Source: Melioribacteraceae bacterium
GTDB taxonomy: Bacteria; Bacteroidota; Ignavibacteria; Ignavibacteriales; Melioribacteraceae
Assembly: GCA_030584085.1 (NCBI GenBank)
Contig: CP129490.1
Span: 1,397,511 to 1,461,510, forward strand
Length of the DNA: 64,000 nucleotides
Reading direction: 5' to 3'
In this document: piece by piece, positions 32,693-41,370 of the stretch
Position numbering within the stretch: position 1 is the first letter of the stretch
Layout: every line of letters begins with the position of its first letter
The notes under the pieces: model-generated
The model's database searches: none
Told to the model about the DNA's origin: nothing
Seen by the model: the letters and a program-made list of their open reading frames with translations, nothing else
Made by a program: the position numbers and the translations under genes

Positions 32693-34177
32693 ATGAAAAG
32701 AAAAAATTTACTTCAGTTAGTGTTGATTATACTCTTTCTTCTAATTACCGTTTCCTGTGATAAGGAAGTATCGACTTCACCGTCAGAACCTGAACCGCCG
32801 AAAGGTATGATTTTTGTCGATTCCGAACCGGCGGGATTTAAAATTTATCTTGATGGAAGATTCACCGGAAGATTTACTCCCGATAGCATTCCTTTTATTG
32901 AAGAAAAACTTTTTGAGGTTGGATTAAAACGTAATCTTTGGAAAGATACATCTGTTTTTATAGAAGCAAGTAGTGTTCAGCCACCACAAATTGATGTAAA
33001 TTATCTAGTTAATCCTTCAATGCGCGGTAGTCTAAATTTGGTTTCATCTCCACGAGATGCGAAAATTTATATAAATGACTCTTTGTTAACCGAAACTAGT
33101 CCAACTGTTATCAAAGGTTTGCTGCCCGGAAGTTATAATGTAAGATTTAGTTTTGAGCAGCATAGAGATAATCAAGCGATTGTTGCAGTAAAAAGTAGTC
33201 AGGTGACAAATGTAAATCTTGCATTGCGTGATACTTCAATCTGGGTTGATTATCGTAAACTTAATTCACCGCTTCCAACAGATATTTTAACATCTGTTGC
33301 CGTTGAATCATCGGGAATTGTCTGGATAGGTACGATTGACAAAGGTATTGTCAGATTTCAAAATAATGTTTTCCAGACGTTTGATAAATCAAACTCATTG
33401 TTGCCGCATGATAGAGTTACCGATGTATTTGTGGATGAAAATGATACTAAATGGATTGGAACTGAAGGAGGTTTCGCTCGTTTTGATGACCCGAATAACA
33501 TGCAGGTTTATACTACTGCAAATTCTGAGCTGAGAAATAATAGGATAAACGTTATTACGGGTGATGGTGTCGGTACAATCTGGATAGGGAGTTGGGGCGG
33601 ATTGGTTAAAATGGTAAACCAAACCATGGAAGTAATGAGAACTGAAAATTCAAACTTACCTTCTAATCTTATAAAAGAAGTTGATTGTGGTTTAACTGAT
33701 ATATGGGTTGTTGCGGATACATTTTTAACTAGATTTGACGGAACCAACTTCCAAAAGTTTGGACGCAAGAATAATAATATACCCAATTCAAACACTATAG
33801 GTGTTGAGATTGATGCCGAAGGTAATACTTGGGCAGCATTTTCGGCTCAAGTAATCACATACCCGAACTTAACCACAGAACGAATCATCGGGGGATTAGG
33901 AGTTTATAATAATTCTCAGTGGCAATCTGTTTTTATTGGTGATCTTTCTCTAACTATGAACGATTTATATGTTGATAGAGATGGTTACAAGTGGATAGCA
34001 ACTAGTAGTGGGTTGTTCAGGTTTCTCGATCTAAATACATCAATCGCTTTCAGACCAAATAACTCCGGAATTCTTAGTCAAAGCATCAATGGATTAGTTG
34101 AAGATAGCAGGGGTACACTTTGGATTGCGACACAGGACGGCTTAGCTAAATATAAAAAGTACTTAGAGACTAAGTAA
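32693..34177 (+). CDS. PEGA-domain and two-component-regulator-propeller lipoprotein
   Basis: 494 aa. Lipobox LITVSC (Cys22). Two PEGA domains (about 37-100 and 105-178; GFKIYLDGRFTGRFTPDSIP and DAKIYINDSLLTETSPTV) are followed by a propeller of regulator-type repeats (VWIGTIDKGIVRFQNN, KWIGTEGGFARF, IWIGSWGGLVKM, KWIATSSGLFRF, LWIATQDGLAKY). There is no kinase or HTH domain, so it is a surface-binding protein and not a full hybrid regulator. It starts 2 bp after the DUF4249 gene, making a three-gene operon. It is convergent with the patatin gene, with overlapping 3' ends. Confidence 0.87.
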   Translation: MKRKNLLQLVLIILFLLITVSCDKEVSTSPSEPEPPKGMIFVDSEPAGFKIYLDGRFTGRFTPDSIPFIEEKLFEVGLKRNLWKDTSVFIEASSVQPPQIDVNYLVNPSMRGSLNLVSSPRDAKIYINDSLLTETSPTVIKGLLPGSYNVRFSFEQHRDNQAIVAVKSSQVTNVNLALRDTSIWVDYRKLNSPLPTDILTSVAVESSGIVWIGTIDKGIVRFQNNVFQTFDKSNSLLPHDRVTDVFVDENDTKWIGTEGGFARFDDPNNMQVYTTANSELRNNRINVITGDGVGTIWIGSWGGLVKMVNQTMEVMRTENSNLPSNLIKEVDCGLTDIWVVADTFLTRFDGTNFQKFGRKNNNIPNSNTIGVEIDAEGNTWAAFSAQVITYPNLTTERIIGGLGVYNNSQWQSVFIGDLSLTMNDLYVDRDGYKWIATSSGLFRFLDLNTSIAFRPNNSGILSQSINGLVEDSRGTLWIATQDGLAKYKKYLETK

Positions 34178-34993
34178 TTTTGTTAGCTTTTTCTTCAACT
34201 CAGTTTTATATGGTCGGGCACTTTCCAAAATAGTATCTGCTTTCATAAATTCATGTACTCTCACATCTTCGATGTTTGTTCGAATGTGAATATCGGGAGC
34301 AATATTTTTAGTCTTTTCGTTAATGATAGAACCTTGCATAATTTGAAACGCCGAAAAGAAAACTTCATATGCCGGGGGAATGTCTAATTTAGTGCGTGCT
34401 CCGTTCGAAGCTGAAACATCTACTGCAATCGTTAAATCACAATCGTTAAAGAGTATGTCATAAGGGAGTGGATTTACCATGCCACCATCAACAAGTAGCT
34501 TTTTTTCTCTCTTAACGGGTGAGAATAAAAATGGTAACGCATAGCTAGCCCTAACAGCTGAAATTAAATCACCTTTGTCTAAAACTACTTGATTCTTGGA
34601 AAAATAATCAGTTGCGACAACTTTAAGCGGAATTTGTAACTTATTGAAATCATTAATCTTAAGTTGTGTTGACAAGAAATTGGCTAGTTTATCTCCTTTG
34701 AGTAAACCACCGATTTTTATGGTGGGATCAAGTAAGTCAAAGTATTTAATAAAATCGGATTTCTTGTGAATTTCCCAAAATTTACTTTTTGTACCATGAA
34801 TAATCTGGTGTAGGATATGTTTCATTTCATCGGTTTTAAATCCGGCAGCGTAAAATGCTCCCACAATCGCACCGATACTCGAACCTGTAATAATTGTCGG
34901 TTGTATTTCCAATTCCTCTAAAGCTTCAATAAGAACAATGTGGGCTAACCCACGTGCTCCTCCTGCTCCTAATGCTAAACCGATTTTTTTCAT
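34163..34993 (-). CDS. Patatin-like phospholipase
   Basis: 276 aa. Oxyanion loop GAGGARG (9-15), nucleophile elbow GSSIG (Ser39) and the Asp of LLVDGGMVNPLPYD (Asp169) give the patatin Ser-Asp dyad. It resembles RssA/YchK-type bacterial patatins, cytosolic or membrane-associated lipid acyl hydrolases. It follows the 98-aa membrane protein by 18 bp on the same strand. Its 3' end overlaps the convergent propeller gene by 15 bp. Confidence 0.92.
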   Translation of the reverse strand: MKKIGLALGAGGARGLAHIVLIEALEELEIQPTIITGSSIGAIVGAFYAAGFKTDEMKHILHQIIHGTKSKFWEIHKKSDFIKYFDLLDPTIKIGGLLKGDKLANFLSTQLKINDFNKLQIPLKVVATDYFSKNQVVLDKGDLISAVRASYALPFLFSPVKREKKLLVDGGMVNPLPYDILFNDCDLTIAVDVSASNGARTKLDIPPAYEVFFSAFQIMQGSIINEKTKNIAPDIHIRTNIEDVRVHEFMKADTILESARPYKTELKKKLTKLLSL

Positions 34994-35011
34994 TTATTCA
35001 ATAACTCGCTT

Positions 35012-35308
35012 CTAAGATTCTTGTTCAAGCTGTTTTGTTATATTATTACCGCTTTTCTTCATTTCACTTTTGAATTTCATGGTAACTCTATAACCATAGT
35101 AAATAGTTATAAAAACCGAAATGTGAAAAACTATAAATGCTATCCCGCTGGCAACAAGTAAAATCCATTCTAAACTGAATTTCCCTAAACCTTCCGCTAA
35201 AATGGTTTCGATTACAAAATAATCAATTATTAACCAGGTAAGAGACAGAAAACCTAATACTAAAGTAAAATTCAGACTGTTTTTTAATTTTTGTGTTAAA
35301 CTTTCCAT
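35012..35308 (-). CDS. Small two-TM membrane protein
   Basis: 98 aa with two hydrophobic segments (FTLVLGFLSLTWLIIDYFVI and WILLVASGIAFIVFHISVFI) and a charged C-terminus (MKFKSEMKKSGNNITKQLEQ). I do not recognise the family. It lies just upstream of the patatin gene and is probably cotranscribed with it. Confidence 0.65.
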   Translation of the reverse strand: MESLTQKLKNSLNFTLVLGFLSLTWLIIDYFVIETILAEGLGKFSLEWILLVASGIAFIVFHISVFITIYYGYRVTMKFKSEMKKSGNNITKQLEQES

Positions 35309-35509
35309 GATCTCATTCCTTTGTTTATGTAAAAATACAAAATCTAAATCAGAAAATTAGTTTAGTCGGTTAAAAGCGACTTAATATTTTTTATCTGTTG
35401 CTTACAAGCAACACATAATCGGTTATTGTGGCTTATTTTCTTGAAAAATACTTCGGCACAAAAATCGCTACCATGTCCTAAAATCGAAAAACCAATGAAA
35501 GGATATCAT

Positions 35510-36709
35510 ATGAAAAAAGTACTTTTCTTTTTATTTCTACTAACTCCCATACTATTTGCTCAAGCAGAGTGGAAGAAAGTCTATGGCACGAACGTGAACA
35601 ATACAATTGTTCATGATATGATAATTCATCAAGGTAGTTTCTTTGCCGGAACAAACGGTCATCTATTAAAAAGTGATGATAAAGGTGAAACTTGGACAAG
35701 TTTACCGGTAAACGCAATGGGGATAGTTTCACTTGAATCCGATGGAAGCAGATTATTTGCCGGTGCAATAATATCACTCGGTGGATCAACGCTGATTTAT
35801 TCTGATGACAATGGCGAGACATGGAACAATACAAATGTTACCCAAAGTCAGGTTTCCTCCATTGAAGTTATAAATCAGAATCTCATGTATGCTTATTCAA
35901 ATTTTCAAGTTTTCTTTCAAAGTACTGACCGTGGCGAGACTTGGACTCAAGTCACCGGCTGGCCATTTTCTACAACTCGAGAGATTTATAAATCTAATTC
36001 TGGTAGACTTTACATAAGTGGTTACCATTCCGATGATGACGGACAAACTTGGACTAAAACCGGGTATGATAGAGATGGTTCCGGAATATATGCATATGCA
36101 GAAAATCAAGATGGAATCTGGGCAGGCGCCGGTAAATTATGGCTAAGTCAGGATCAAGGTGAAACATGGCAAGAAAAAGATCCGTATTTAACAGCTTCGT
36201 TAATTGTAGATGGTAATAACATTTTCCAAGGTAAAGAAGGGTTTGCATATAGTACGGATGGTGGTTCTAACTTTACAGATTTTAACGATGGAATAGATAA
36301 TGTTGACAGAGTTTTGTCAATACTATTTGATGGCGAATTTATTTTGATCGGATTGGATGGAACCGGGCTGTATAAAATAAAAGCTTCGGATTTAGGAATT
36401 ACAACTTCAGTTGAACAAACAGAAGAATTAGCAAATAGTTTTGAATTACTTCAAAACTATCCAAATCCATTTAATCCATCTACTACAATAAAATTTTCGA
36501 TTCCAGAGAGTGGTTTTGTTTCTCTTAAAGTTTATGATGTTCTTGGAAAAGAAGTTGCAACTCTTGTAAACAATGAACTAGCAGCCGGAAGTTACTCGGC
36601 AATATTTGATGCAAATAATTACTCACAAAACTTATCAAGTGGAATTTATTTCTACAAACTCGAGTCCGGTAATTTCGTTCAAACCAAAAAATTAATGCTA
36701 ATCAAATAA
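35510..36709 (+). CDS. Secreted BNR/sortilin-like propeller protein with T9SS sorting domain
   Basis: 399 aa from the ATG at 35510, chosen for the AAAGGA site upstream and the signal peptide that follows (MKKVLFFLFLLTPILFAQ). The body carries at least four Asp-box-type repeats (KSDDKGETWTSL, YSDDNGETWNNT, STDRGETWTQVT, SQDQGETWQEK), predicting a beta propeller. The C-terminal 85 residues form a T9SS type A sorting domain (NYPNPFNPSTTIKFSIPESG ... GIYFYKLESGNFVQTKKLML). It should be surface-anchored or secreted by type IX. Confidence 0.9.
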   Translation: MKKVLFFLFLLTPILFAQAEWKKVYGTNVNNTIVHDMIIHQGSFFAGTNGHLLKSDDKGETWTSLPVNAMGIVSLESDGSRLFAGAIISLGGSTLIYSDDNGETWNNTNVTQSQVSSIEVINQNLMYAYSNFQVFFQSTDRGETWTQVTGWPFSTTREIYKSNSGRLYISGYHSDDDGQTWTKTGYDRDGSGIYAYAENQDGIWAGAGKLWLSQDQGETWQEKDPYLTASLIVDGNNIFQGKEGFAYSTDGGSNFTDFNDGIDNVDRVLSILFDGEFILIGLDGTGLYKIKASDLGITTSVEQTEELANSFELLQNYPNPFNPSTTIKFSIPESGFVSLKVYDVLGKEVATLVNNELAAGSYSAIFDANNYSQNLSSGIYFYKLESGNFVQTKKLMLIK

Positions 36710-36738
36710 ATAAACTAACCAAAATATATGAGGGTGTT

Positions 36739-37515
36739 ATGAAGCTAAGTAAAATCGTATTAATAATGATGTTATTCTCAATGTTTCTGTTAATATCATG
36801 TAACAAAGAGGATGGTAGTCCAACCGAACCTGAAGATGGCGGGGGAAGCGGAAACACTAATGCAAGCGGACAACCAATGCCAGACTTCGGTGGAAATTCT
36901 GATGGTGTGTTGGCGACCATAAATTATGAATTTCAAACAATGCCAGGATTTCCGGCAGCTCAATTGTCCATGGCATTTGCACAATTTGGTACTGGTATAG
37001 ATGGCGGTAATGTTTCTGTAAACGGAAATTCGTTGGGTAAAACTTCTCAAGGAAGTACAACGTTTTATATGACGCCATCTCCAAGCAATCCGACACAAAC
37101 TTTGACAGGTGTAAGTTTTGACGGTTCTAATCATAACTGGCAGGTAAGTGGTAACGGATCAGTTCCTCAAATGAGTGGTGGAGTTCAAAGCCCCAGCAAT
37201 TTCTCATTAACCGGTCCAGCAAATAATGCAACAGTAAGTAAATCCGGTGGCATTAACATTACTTGGAGTAATGCTTCAAATAATTCTAATGTATTGGTAG
37301 TTCTTGCCGCTTTGGATAATTCCGGAAGTTATTACGCAGCCGAGGGGTTAAGCGATAATGGAAGTTATACAATCCCGGCAGGTGACATTAGCGGAATAAG
37401 TGGTCAAGCAATGCTGCAAGTAGTTAAATATAATTATGCCCCAGTTAGTGCAGGTGGCAAAACGTATTACGCTGTTGCTGAGGTAGTTAAGAGTGTAACT
37501 ATAACTGTTAACTAG
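36739..37515 (+). CDS. Secreted lipoprotein, unknown family
   Basis: 258 aa. Lipobox LLISC (Cys21) is followed by a low-complexity linker (SPTEPEDGGGSGNTNASG) and a beta-rich Asn/Ser/Gly-rich body without a domain I know. It lies 29 bp after the T9SS propeller gene and 71 bp before a small outer-membrane beta-barrel gene, in the same orientation. Confidence 0.75.
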   Translation: MKLSKIVLIMMLFSMFLLISCNKEDGSPTEPEDGGGSGNTNASGQPMPDFGGNSDGVLATINYEFQTMPGFPAAQLSMAFAQFGTGIDGGNVSVNGNSLGKTSQGSTTFYMTPSPSNPTQTLTGVSFDGSNHNWQVSGNGSVPQMSGGVQSPSNFSLTGPANNATVSKSGGINITWSNASNNSNVLVVLAALDNSGSYYAAEGLSDNGSYTIPAGDISGISGQAMLQVVKYNYAPVSAGGKTYYAVAEVVKSVTITVN

Positions 37516-37586
37516 CAAAATGAATAGAGAAATCAGAAATAAACTTTAGTAATAATTTTTTTCCCATAAACAAAAAGGAGCGGCAT

Positions 37587-38129
37587 ATGTTCAAGAAATC
37601 TTCAATAAAATTCTTTGCAATATTAATTGTACTTTTTACGACAGCAACAATGGCCCAATTTGATATCAACAGAAGTAATATAGGTTTAGGTGCAGGATAT
37701 GGTGGTGGTGGTCTTGATGGTGACAATGCAATTCCCTTTACTCTTGAATTTAATTTCTTAAAGCTTAGCGACAATATTCAAGGTGGTATATTTGCTTCGT
37801 ATGCGAGTACTTCGGAAGAAATGAATTTCTTCACGGCAAAAGGTGAATGGAGCTACACAAATATAATTGTTGCTGCTCAGGCAAATTATCACTTCTCTCC
37901 GGGTGCAAAGTTTGATCCGTTTGCTGGTGTTGCCTTAGGTTATAACGTTGCCAGTGCTTCTTGGGAGTGGGATGGTAACACAAATATGCCTGAACCTTCT
38001 GCAAGCGCAGGTGGTTTTTTCTATAGTGGTCAAGTTGGTTTTAATTACTGGTTCAGCAACTCAATGGCTTTCCAATTGAGAGCCGGATATTATCCTTACA
38101 TAAGCGGCGCATTAGTATTTAATTTATAA
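37587..38129 (+). CDS. Small outer-membrane beta-barrel protein
   Basis: 180 aa with signal peptide (to AMAQ). The mature part alternates hydrophobic and polar strands with aromatic girdles (GLGAGYGGGGLDGDN, PFTLEFNFLKL, GGIFASYASTSEE, AQANYHFSPGAKFDPFAGVA, FQLRAGYYPYISGALVFNL) and ends in Leu, typical of an eight-stranded barrel. AAAAGGAG ribosome site 8 bp upstream. A terminator follows. Confidence 0.8.
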   Translation: MFKKSSIKFFAILIVLFTTATMAQFDINRSNIGLGAGYGGGGLDGDNAIPFTLEFNFLKLSDNIQGGIFASYASTSEEMNFFTAKGEWSYTNIIVAAQANYHFSPGAKFDPFAGVALGYNVASASWEWDGNTNMPEPSASAGGFFYSGQVGFNYWFSNSMAFQLRAGYYPYISGALVFNL

Positions 38130-38154
38130 AATGCTGCTTTCTTCATAAATCCTC

Positions 38155-38196
38155 AAAGTCCCTTATCTTAAGCCCATTAGGTAGGGGACTTTTTTG
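38155..38196 (+). terminator. Rho-independent terminator
   Basis: AAGTCCC (38156-38162) pairs with GGGACTT (38185-38191) and is followed by T6. It separates the secreted-protein genes from the efflux operon. Confidence 0.8.
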
Positions 38197-38251
38197 TGTT
38201 AATCCCTTTGTTTAAAATCTATTTGACAAAATATTGAACTTCTTGGTAAAT

Positions 38252-38265
38252 TTACCGACCGGTAA
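38252..38265. promoter_or_regulatory. Putative TetR operator TTACCGACCGGTAA
   Basis: An inverted repeat TTACCG-AC-CGGTAA lies 20 bp upstream of the TetR start. Palindromes of this ACCGGT type are typical of TetR-family autoregulated efflux operons. Confidence 0.65.
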
Positions 38266-38284
38266 GTATAAAATATGCAAAATA

Positions 38285-38887
38285 ATGTCAAAAGAACTAA
38301 AAAAAGCGACAAAAGAAAAAATATTTCAAGCCGCCGCTGAATTATTTTCTAATGAAGGTTATCACAACGTATCTGTAAGAGAAATTTGCGAAGCGGCAGA
38401 AGTAACAAAACCTGTACTCTACTATTATTTCGGCGATAAGGAAAATCTCTTATTCGAAATGATGAGAGAGACAAGATTAATTGTTGAACAATACCTAGAG
38501 CAATACGTCTTAATTAAATCAAATTTTTCTGAAAAACTTGATGGGATAATTGAATTCTACATCAGGTTTATTAGTGACTATCCGTACCTTGTGAAGTTCT
38601 CGGCTTTCATTCAATTTATGGTTGTACCGGAGAGAGTGAAAGCTTTCAAGAATGAACTTTCAAAAAATGATTGGATAGTATTGTTTGGTATTTTTAAAGA
38701 AGCTCGCAAAAAAGGTGAACTTAAAGAAGATATTGAAATCGAATCCGCTGCAAGAAATTTTTTGGGAGGTCTTATTATTGCTTTAACAGAATATACCTCA
38801 GGAATTTTAAATAAAGAAGAATTTATTGATGCCATGCACAATTATCTAAAATTTTGGAAACAACAATTCGTAATTAATAAAAATTAG
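38285..38887 (+). CDS. TetR-family transcriptional regulator
   Basis: 200 aa from the ATG at 38285 (MSKELKKATKEKIFQAAAEL). The TetR HTH spans residues 10-55 (AELFSNEGYHNVSVREICEA, AEVTKPVLYYYFGDKENLL). The C-terminal helical domain would bind the inducer. A longer in-frame start at 38234 would translate through the operator palindrome and is unlikely. It heads a four-gene unit encoding a tripartite efflux pump and probably represses it. Confidence 0.92.
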   Translation: MSKELKKATKEKIFQAAAELFSNEGYHNVSVREICEAAEVTKPVLYYYFGDKENLLFEMMRETRLIVEQYLEQYVLIKSNFSEKLDGIIEFYIRFISDYPYLVKFSAFIQFMVVPERVKAFKNELSKNDWIVLFGIFKEARKKGELKEDIEIESAARNFLGGLIIALTEYTSGILNKEEFIDAMHNYLKFWKQQFVINKN

Positions 38888-38900
38888 TACGGAGATTTGA

Positions 38901-40238
38901 ATGAGAAAAATCTCAATTATCATTTTCCTTTTTACCGTTTCATTTGGTTCTTTGGTTGCGCAGAATGAAAAAAATATTATTTATTTGAGTCTGGATGAAG
39001 TTGTAACTCAGTCACTCAATGAAAATCTATCGCTCAAATCAAAAATACTTGACTATGAATCTCAGAATCTGGAAGTATTAAAAAGTTATTCTACTTTTTT
39101 ACCCACATTCTCTTATCAAGGTATGTTTGTAAAGAATGTCGAGTTACCCGTTTTTGTTTTTATGGGACAAAGTTTTACAGTCGGAACTCCCTACACTTTT
39201 CAACATTCATTAAGTTTATCATTGCCGGTTTTTACAGGTGGTGCTAGAATTTTTAATATCAGCGCACAAAAAAGTATAAAGAAATCGTTAGCCGAAGAAT
39301 TAAAAGGTAAAGAAGCTGAGACAGTATTAAATGGAATGCAAAGTTATTACGGAATAATTCTAGCTCAATCTTTTTTTGAAATTGCAAGCGAAGCAGTCAA
39401 AGTGGCTGAACAAAATTTAACTCAAGTACAGAACCAATATGATGCGGGAGTTGCAACCGAGCTCGATCTTCAAAGAGCTAAAGCACAATATTATAGCACT
39501 TTGCCTAAACTTGAATCTGCAAAATCCAGCTTGAGAATTTCGAAGCAGCAATTGAAAAGTTTCTTAAATCTGTCACTTGAAGATTCGCTTGTAGTTGTTG
39601 ATTCTTTGACGACCAAAAAATTTTTGAAAGAAATCGACAACATAACTTTAACAGAATTAAAACAGCTTGGTCTTAAAAACAAGCATGAATTGCTTGCACT
39701 GAGGCACCAATTAGATGCAACCAATCAAGGCGAAAATTTAGCATTAGCAAATTTTGCTCCGAAAATTGCAATATCCGCAAGTGTTGATCATCAAGCTCAA
39801 ATGGAAGATATCAATGTTTCATGGAATGATTACATTCGTTCGAAATCAATTGCCCTTGCAGTTAATTGGCCGATATTTGAAGGAGGAAGCAAAATTATTG
39901 AATGGCAGAAAGCAAAGATTCGTTCCGATCAAATGGAACTGGCATTAAAACAATTTGAAGATCAGAGTGAGTTGTTTATTGAACATAGTTACTTTAAATA
40001 TTATGAAGCATCTTCAAATCTTGAAAGCTTGCAAGAGACACTAAAACAATCAAATGAAAGTTTACGAATATCAAATTTACTTTATGAACAGGGGATGAGT
40101 ACTCAACTCGATGTACTGAATGCGCAATTATTATACATTAATAGCAAAATTGATTATCAACAAGGTATATACGACTACAATATTAGTCAGTTAAAGTTAT
40201 TGCAGTCAATCGGAAAATTAAACACAATTTGGAATTAA
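38901..40238 (+). CDS. TolC-like outer-membrane efflux protein
   Basis: 445 aa with signal peptide (to VAQ). Two OEP repeats show the TolC pattern: ILDYESQNLEVLKSYSTFLP, VAEQNLTQVQNQYDAGVATE ... LDLQRAKAQYYS and, in the second half, SNESLRISNLLYEQGMSTQL ... DVLNAQLLYI. It forms the trimeric outer-membrane channel. It starts 13 bp after tetR and is followed with overlap by the adaptor. Confidence 0.92.
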   Translation: MRKISIIIFLFTVSFGSLVAQNEKNIIYLSLDEVVTQSLNENLSLKSKILDYESQNLEVLKSYSTFLPTFSYQGMFVKNVELPVFVFMGQSFTVGTPYTFQHSLSLSLPVFTGGARIFNISAQKSIKKSLAEELKGKEAETVLNGMQSYYGIILAQSFFEIASEAVKVAEQNLTQVQNQYDAGVATELDLQRAKAQYYSTLPKLESAKSSLRISKQQLKSFLNLSLEDSLVVVDSLTTKKFLKEIDNITLTELKQLGLKNKHELLALRHQLDATNQGENLALANFAPKIAISASVDHQAQMEDINVSWNDYIRSKSIALAVNWPIFEGGSKIIEWQKAKIRSDQMELALKQFEDQSELFIEHSYFKYYEASSNLESLQETLKQSNESLRISNLLYEQGMSTQLDVLNAQLLYINSKIDYQQGIYDYNISQLKLLQSIGKLNTIWN

Positions 40239-40255
40239 GTTTTAACGGGGAAATC

Positions 40256-41359
40256 ATGATAAAGAAAATCTCAATAATTATCTTGTCACTTTTGATATTG
40301 ATTGCATGTGACGAACAGAATGACACAGTTAACGAGACTGTTATTCCTGTAAAAGTATATAATGTGAAACCAAATACAATTTCACAATATCTACGCTTGA
40401 CAGGAAGTGTCGAAGCTGAAAATGATGCTATTGTATTTGCCAAGTTGAATGAAAAAATAGAAAAGATTTATGTTAAAGTTGGGCAGAATGTTAAAAAAGA
40501 TGAAGTCATTGCCGAACAGTACAATGAAATTTTAAAACAGAATTTAGAAATGGCAAAAGCCGGGTTGAAATCCGCTGAGTCTCAATTCATATTAGCTAAG
40601 CAGAATTATGAAAGAATGCTAAAATTGTTCGAACAAAAAGCTGTAAGTCCCCAGCAATTTGATCAAGCTGAATCTCAAATGAAAACTTTAGAAGCCAATT
40701 TTGATCTTGCAAAAAGTCAGCTAAAACAAGCCGAAGAGAATTACGAAAATAGTTTCATTAAAGCACCTTTTGCCGGCGTTGTCGCAGCAATTAATTTTGA
40801 TGAAAATCAAATGGTAACTGCCGGTCAAGCGGTTGCACAAGTCGTTAATTCTAAATCCATGAAAGCAAAATTAATGGTTAGCGGAACGGATGCAAATCAT
40901 GTTGCACTTGGTCAGTTAATTGAAATTGAATTTCCATCAATACCGGAAGCGGTTTATCAAGGCAAAGTAAACCGAATTAATAAAGCTTTAAGCCCGGTTA
41001 CAAATGCTCTTGAAATTGAAGTTATTATTTTGAATGCCGACGAAAGAGTTAAGTCCGGTATATTCGGTAAATTTAATCTTGAGTTGGTAACAAAAGATAA
41101 CGTAATTATTATTCCCGAAACCGCGGTTCAACAGCAAACGGAAGTTAAAATTGATAGGGAAACCGGCGTACAAAAGTCGGTAAAAAAACACTTCACTTAT
41201 AAAATTGATAATGACCGAGCCGTTTTGACTGAAATAAAAATTGGTATCAATAGTGACGGAAGAGTTGAAATAACTGATGGATTGAGTGAAGGCGATAGAG
41301 TTGTAGTGGTTGGTCAAAATATTATCAAAGATGGAGACTTGGTAAAAATTATCGAATAG
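40256..41359 (+). CDS. RND efflux periplasmic adaptor (MFP/HlyD family) lipoprotein
   Basis: 367 aa from the ATG at 40256, whose product begins MIKKISIIILSLLILIAC; Cys18 in LLILIAC is the lipobox. Lipoyl halves flank a helical hairpin (residues about 80-155; AGLKSAESQFILAKQNYERM, QFDQAESQMKTLEANFDLA), then beta-barrel and membrane-proximal domains. It bridges the inner-membrane pump and the TolC-like channel. GGGG ribosome-like site is 5 bp upstream. Confidence 0.92.
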   Translation: MIKKISIIILSLLILIACDEQNDTVNETVIPVKVYNVKPNTISQYLRLTGSVEAENDAIVFAKLNEKIEKIYVKVGQNVKKDEVIAEQYNEILKQNLEMAKAGLKSAESQFILAKQNYERMLKLFEQKAVSPQQFDQAESQMKTLEANFDLAKSQLKQAEENYENSFIKAPFAGVVAAINFDENQMVTAGQAVAQVVNSKSMKAKLMVSGTDANHVALGQLIEIEFPSIPEAVYQGKVNRINKALSPVTNALEIEVIILNADERVKSGIFGKFNLELVTKDNVIIIPETAVQQQTEVKIDRETGVQKSVKKHFTYKIDNDRAVLTEIKIGINSDGRVEITDGLSEGDRVVVVGQNIIKDGDLVKIIE

Positions 41360-41370
41360 GAAGCTTGTAA

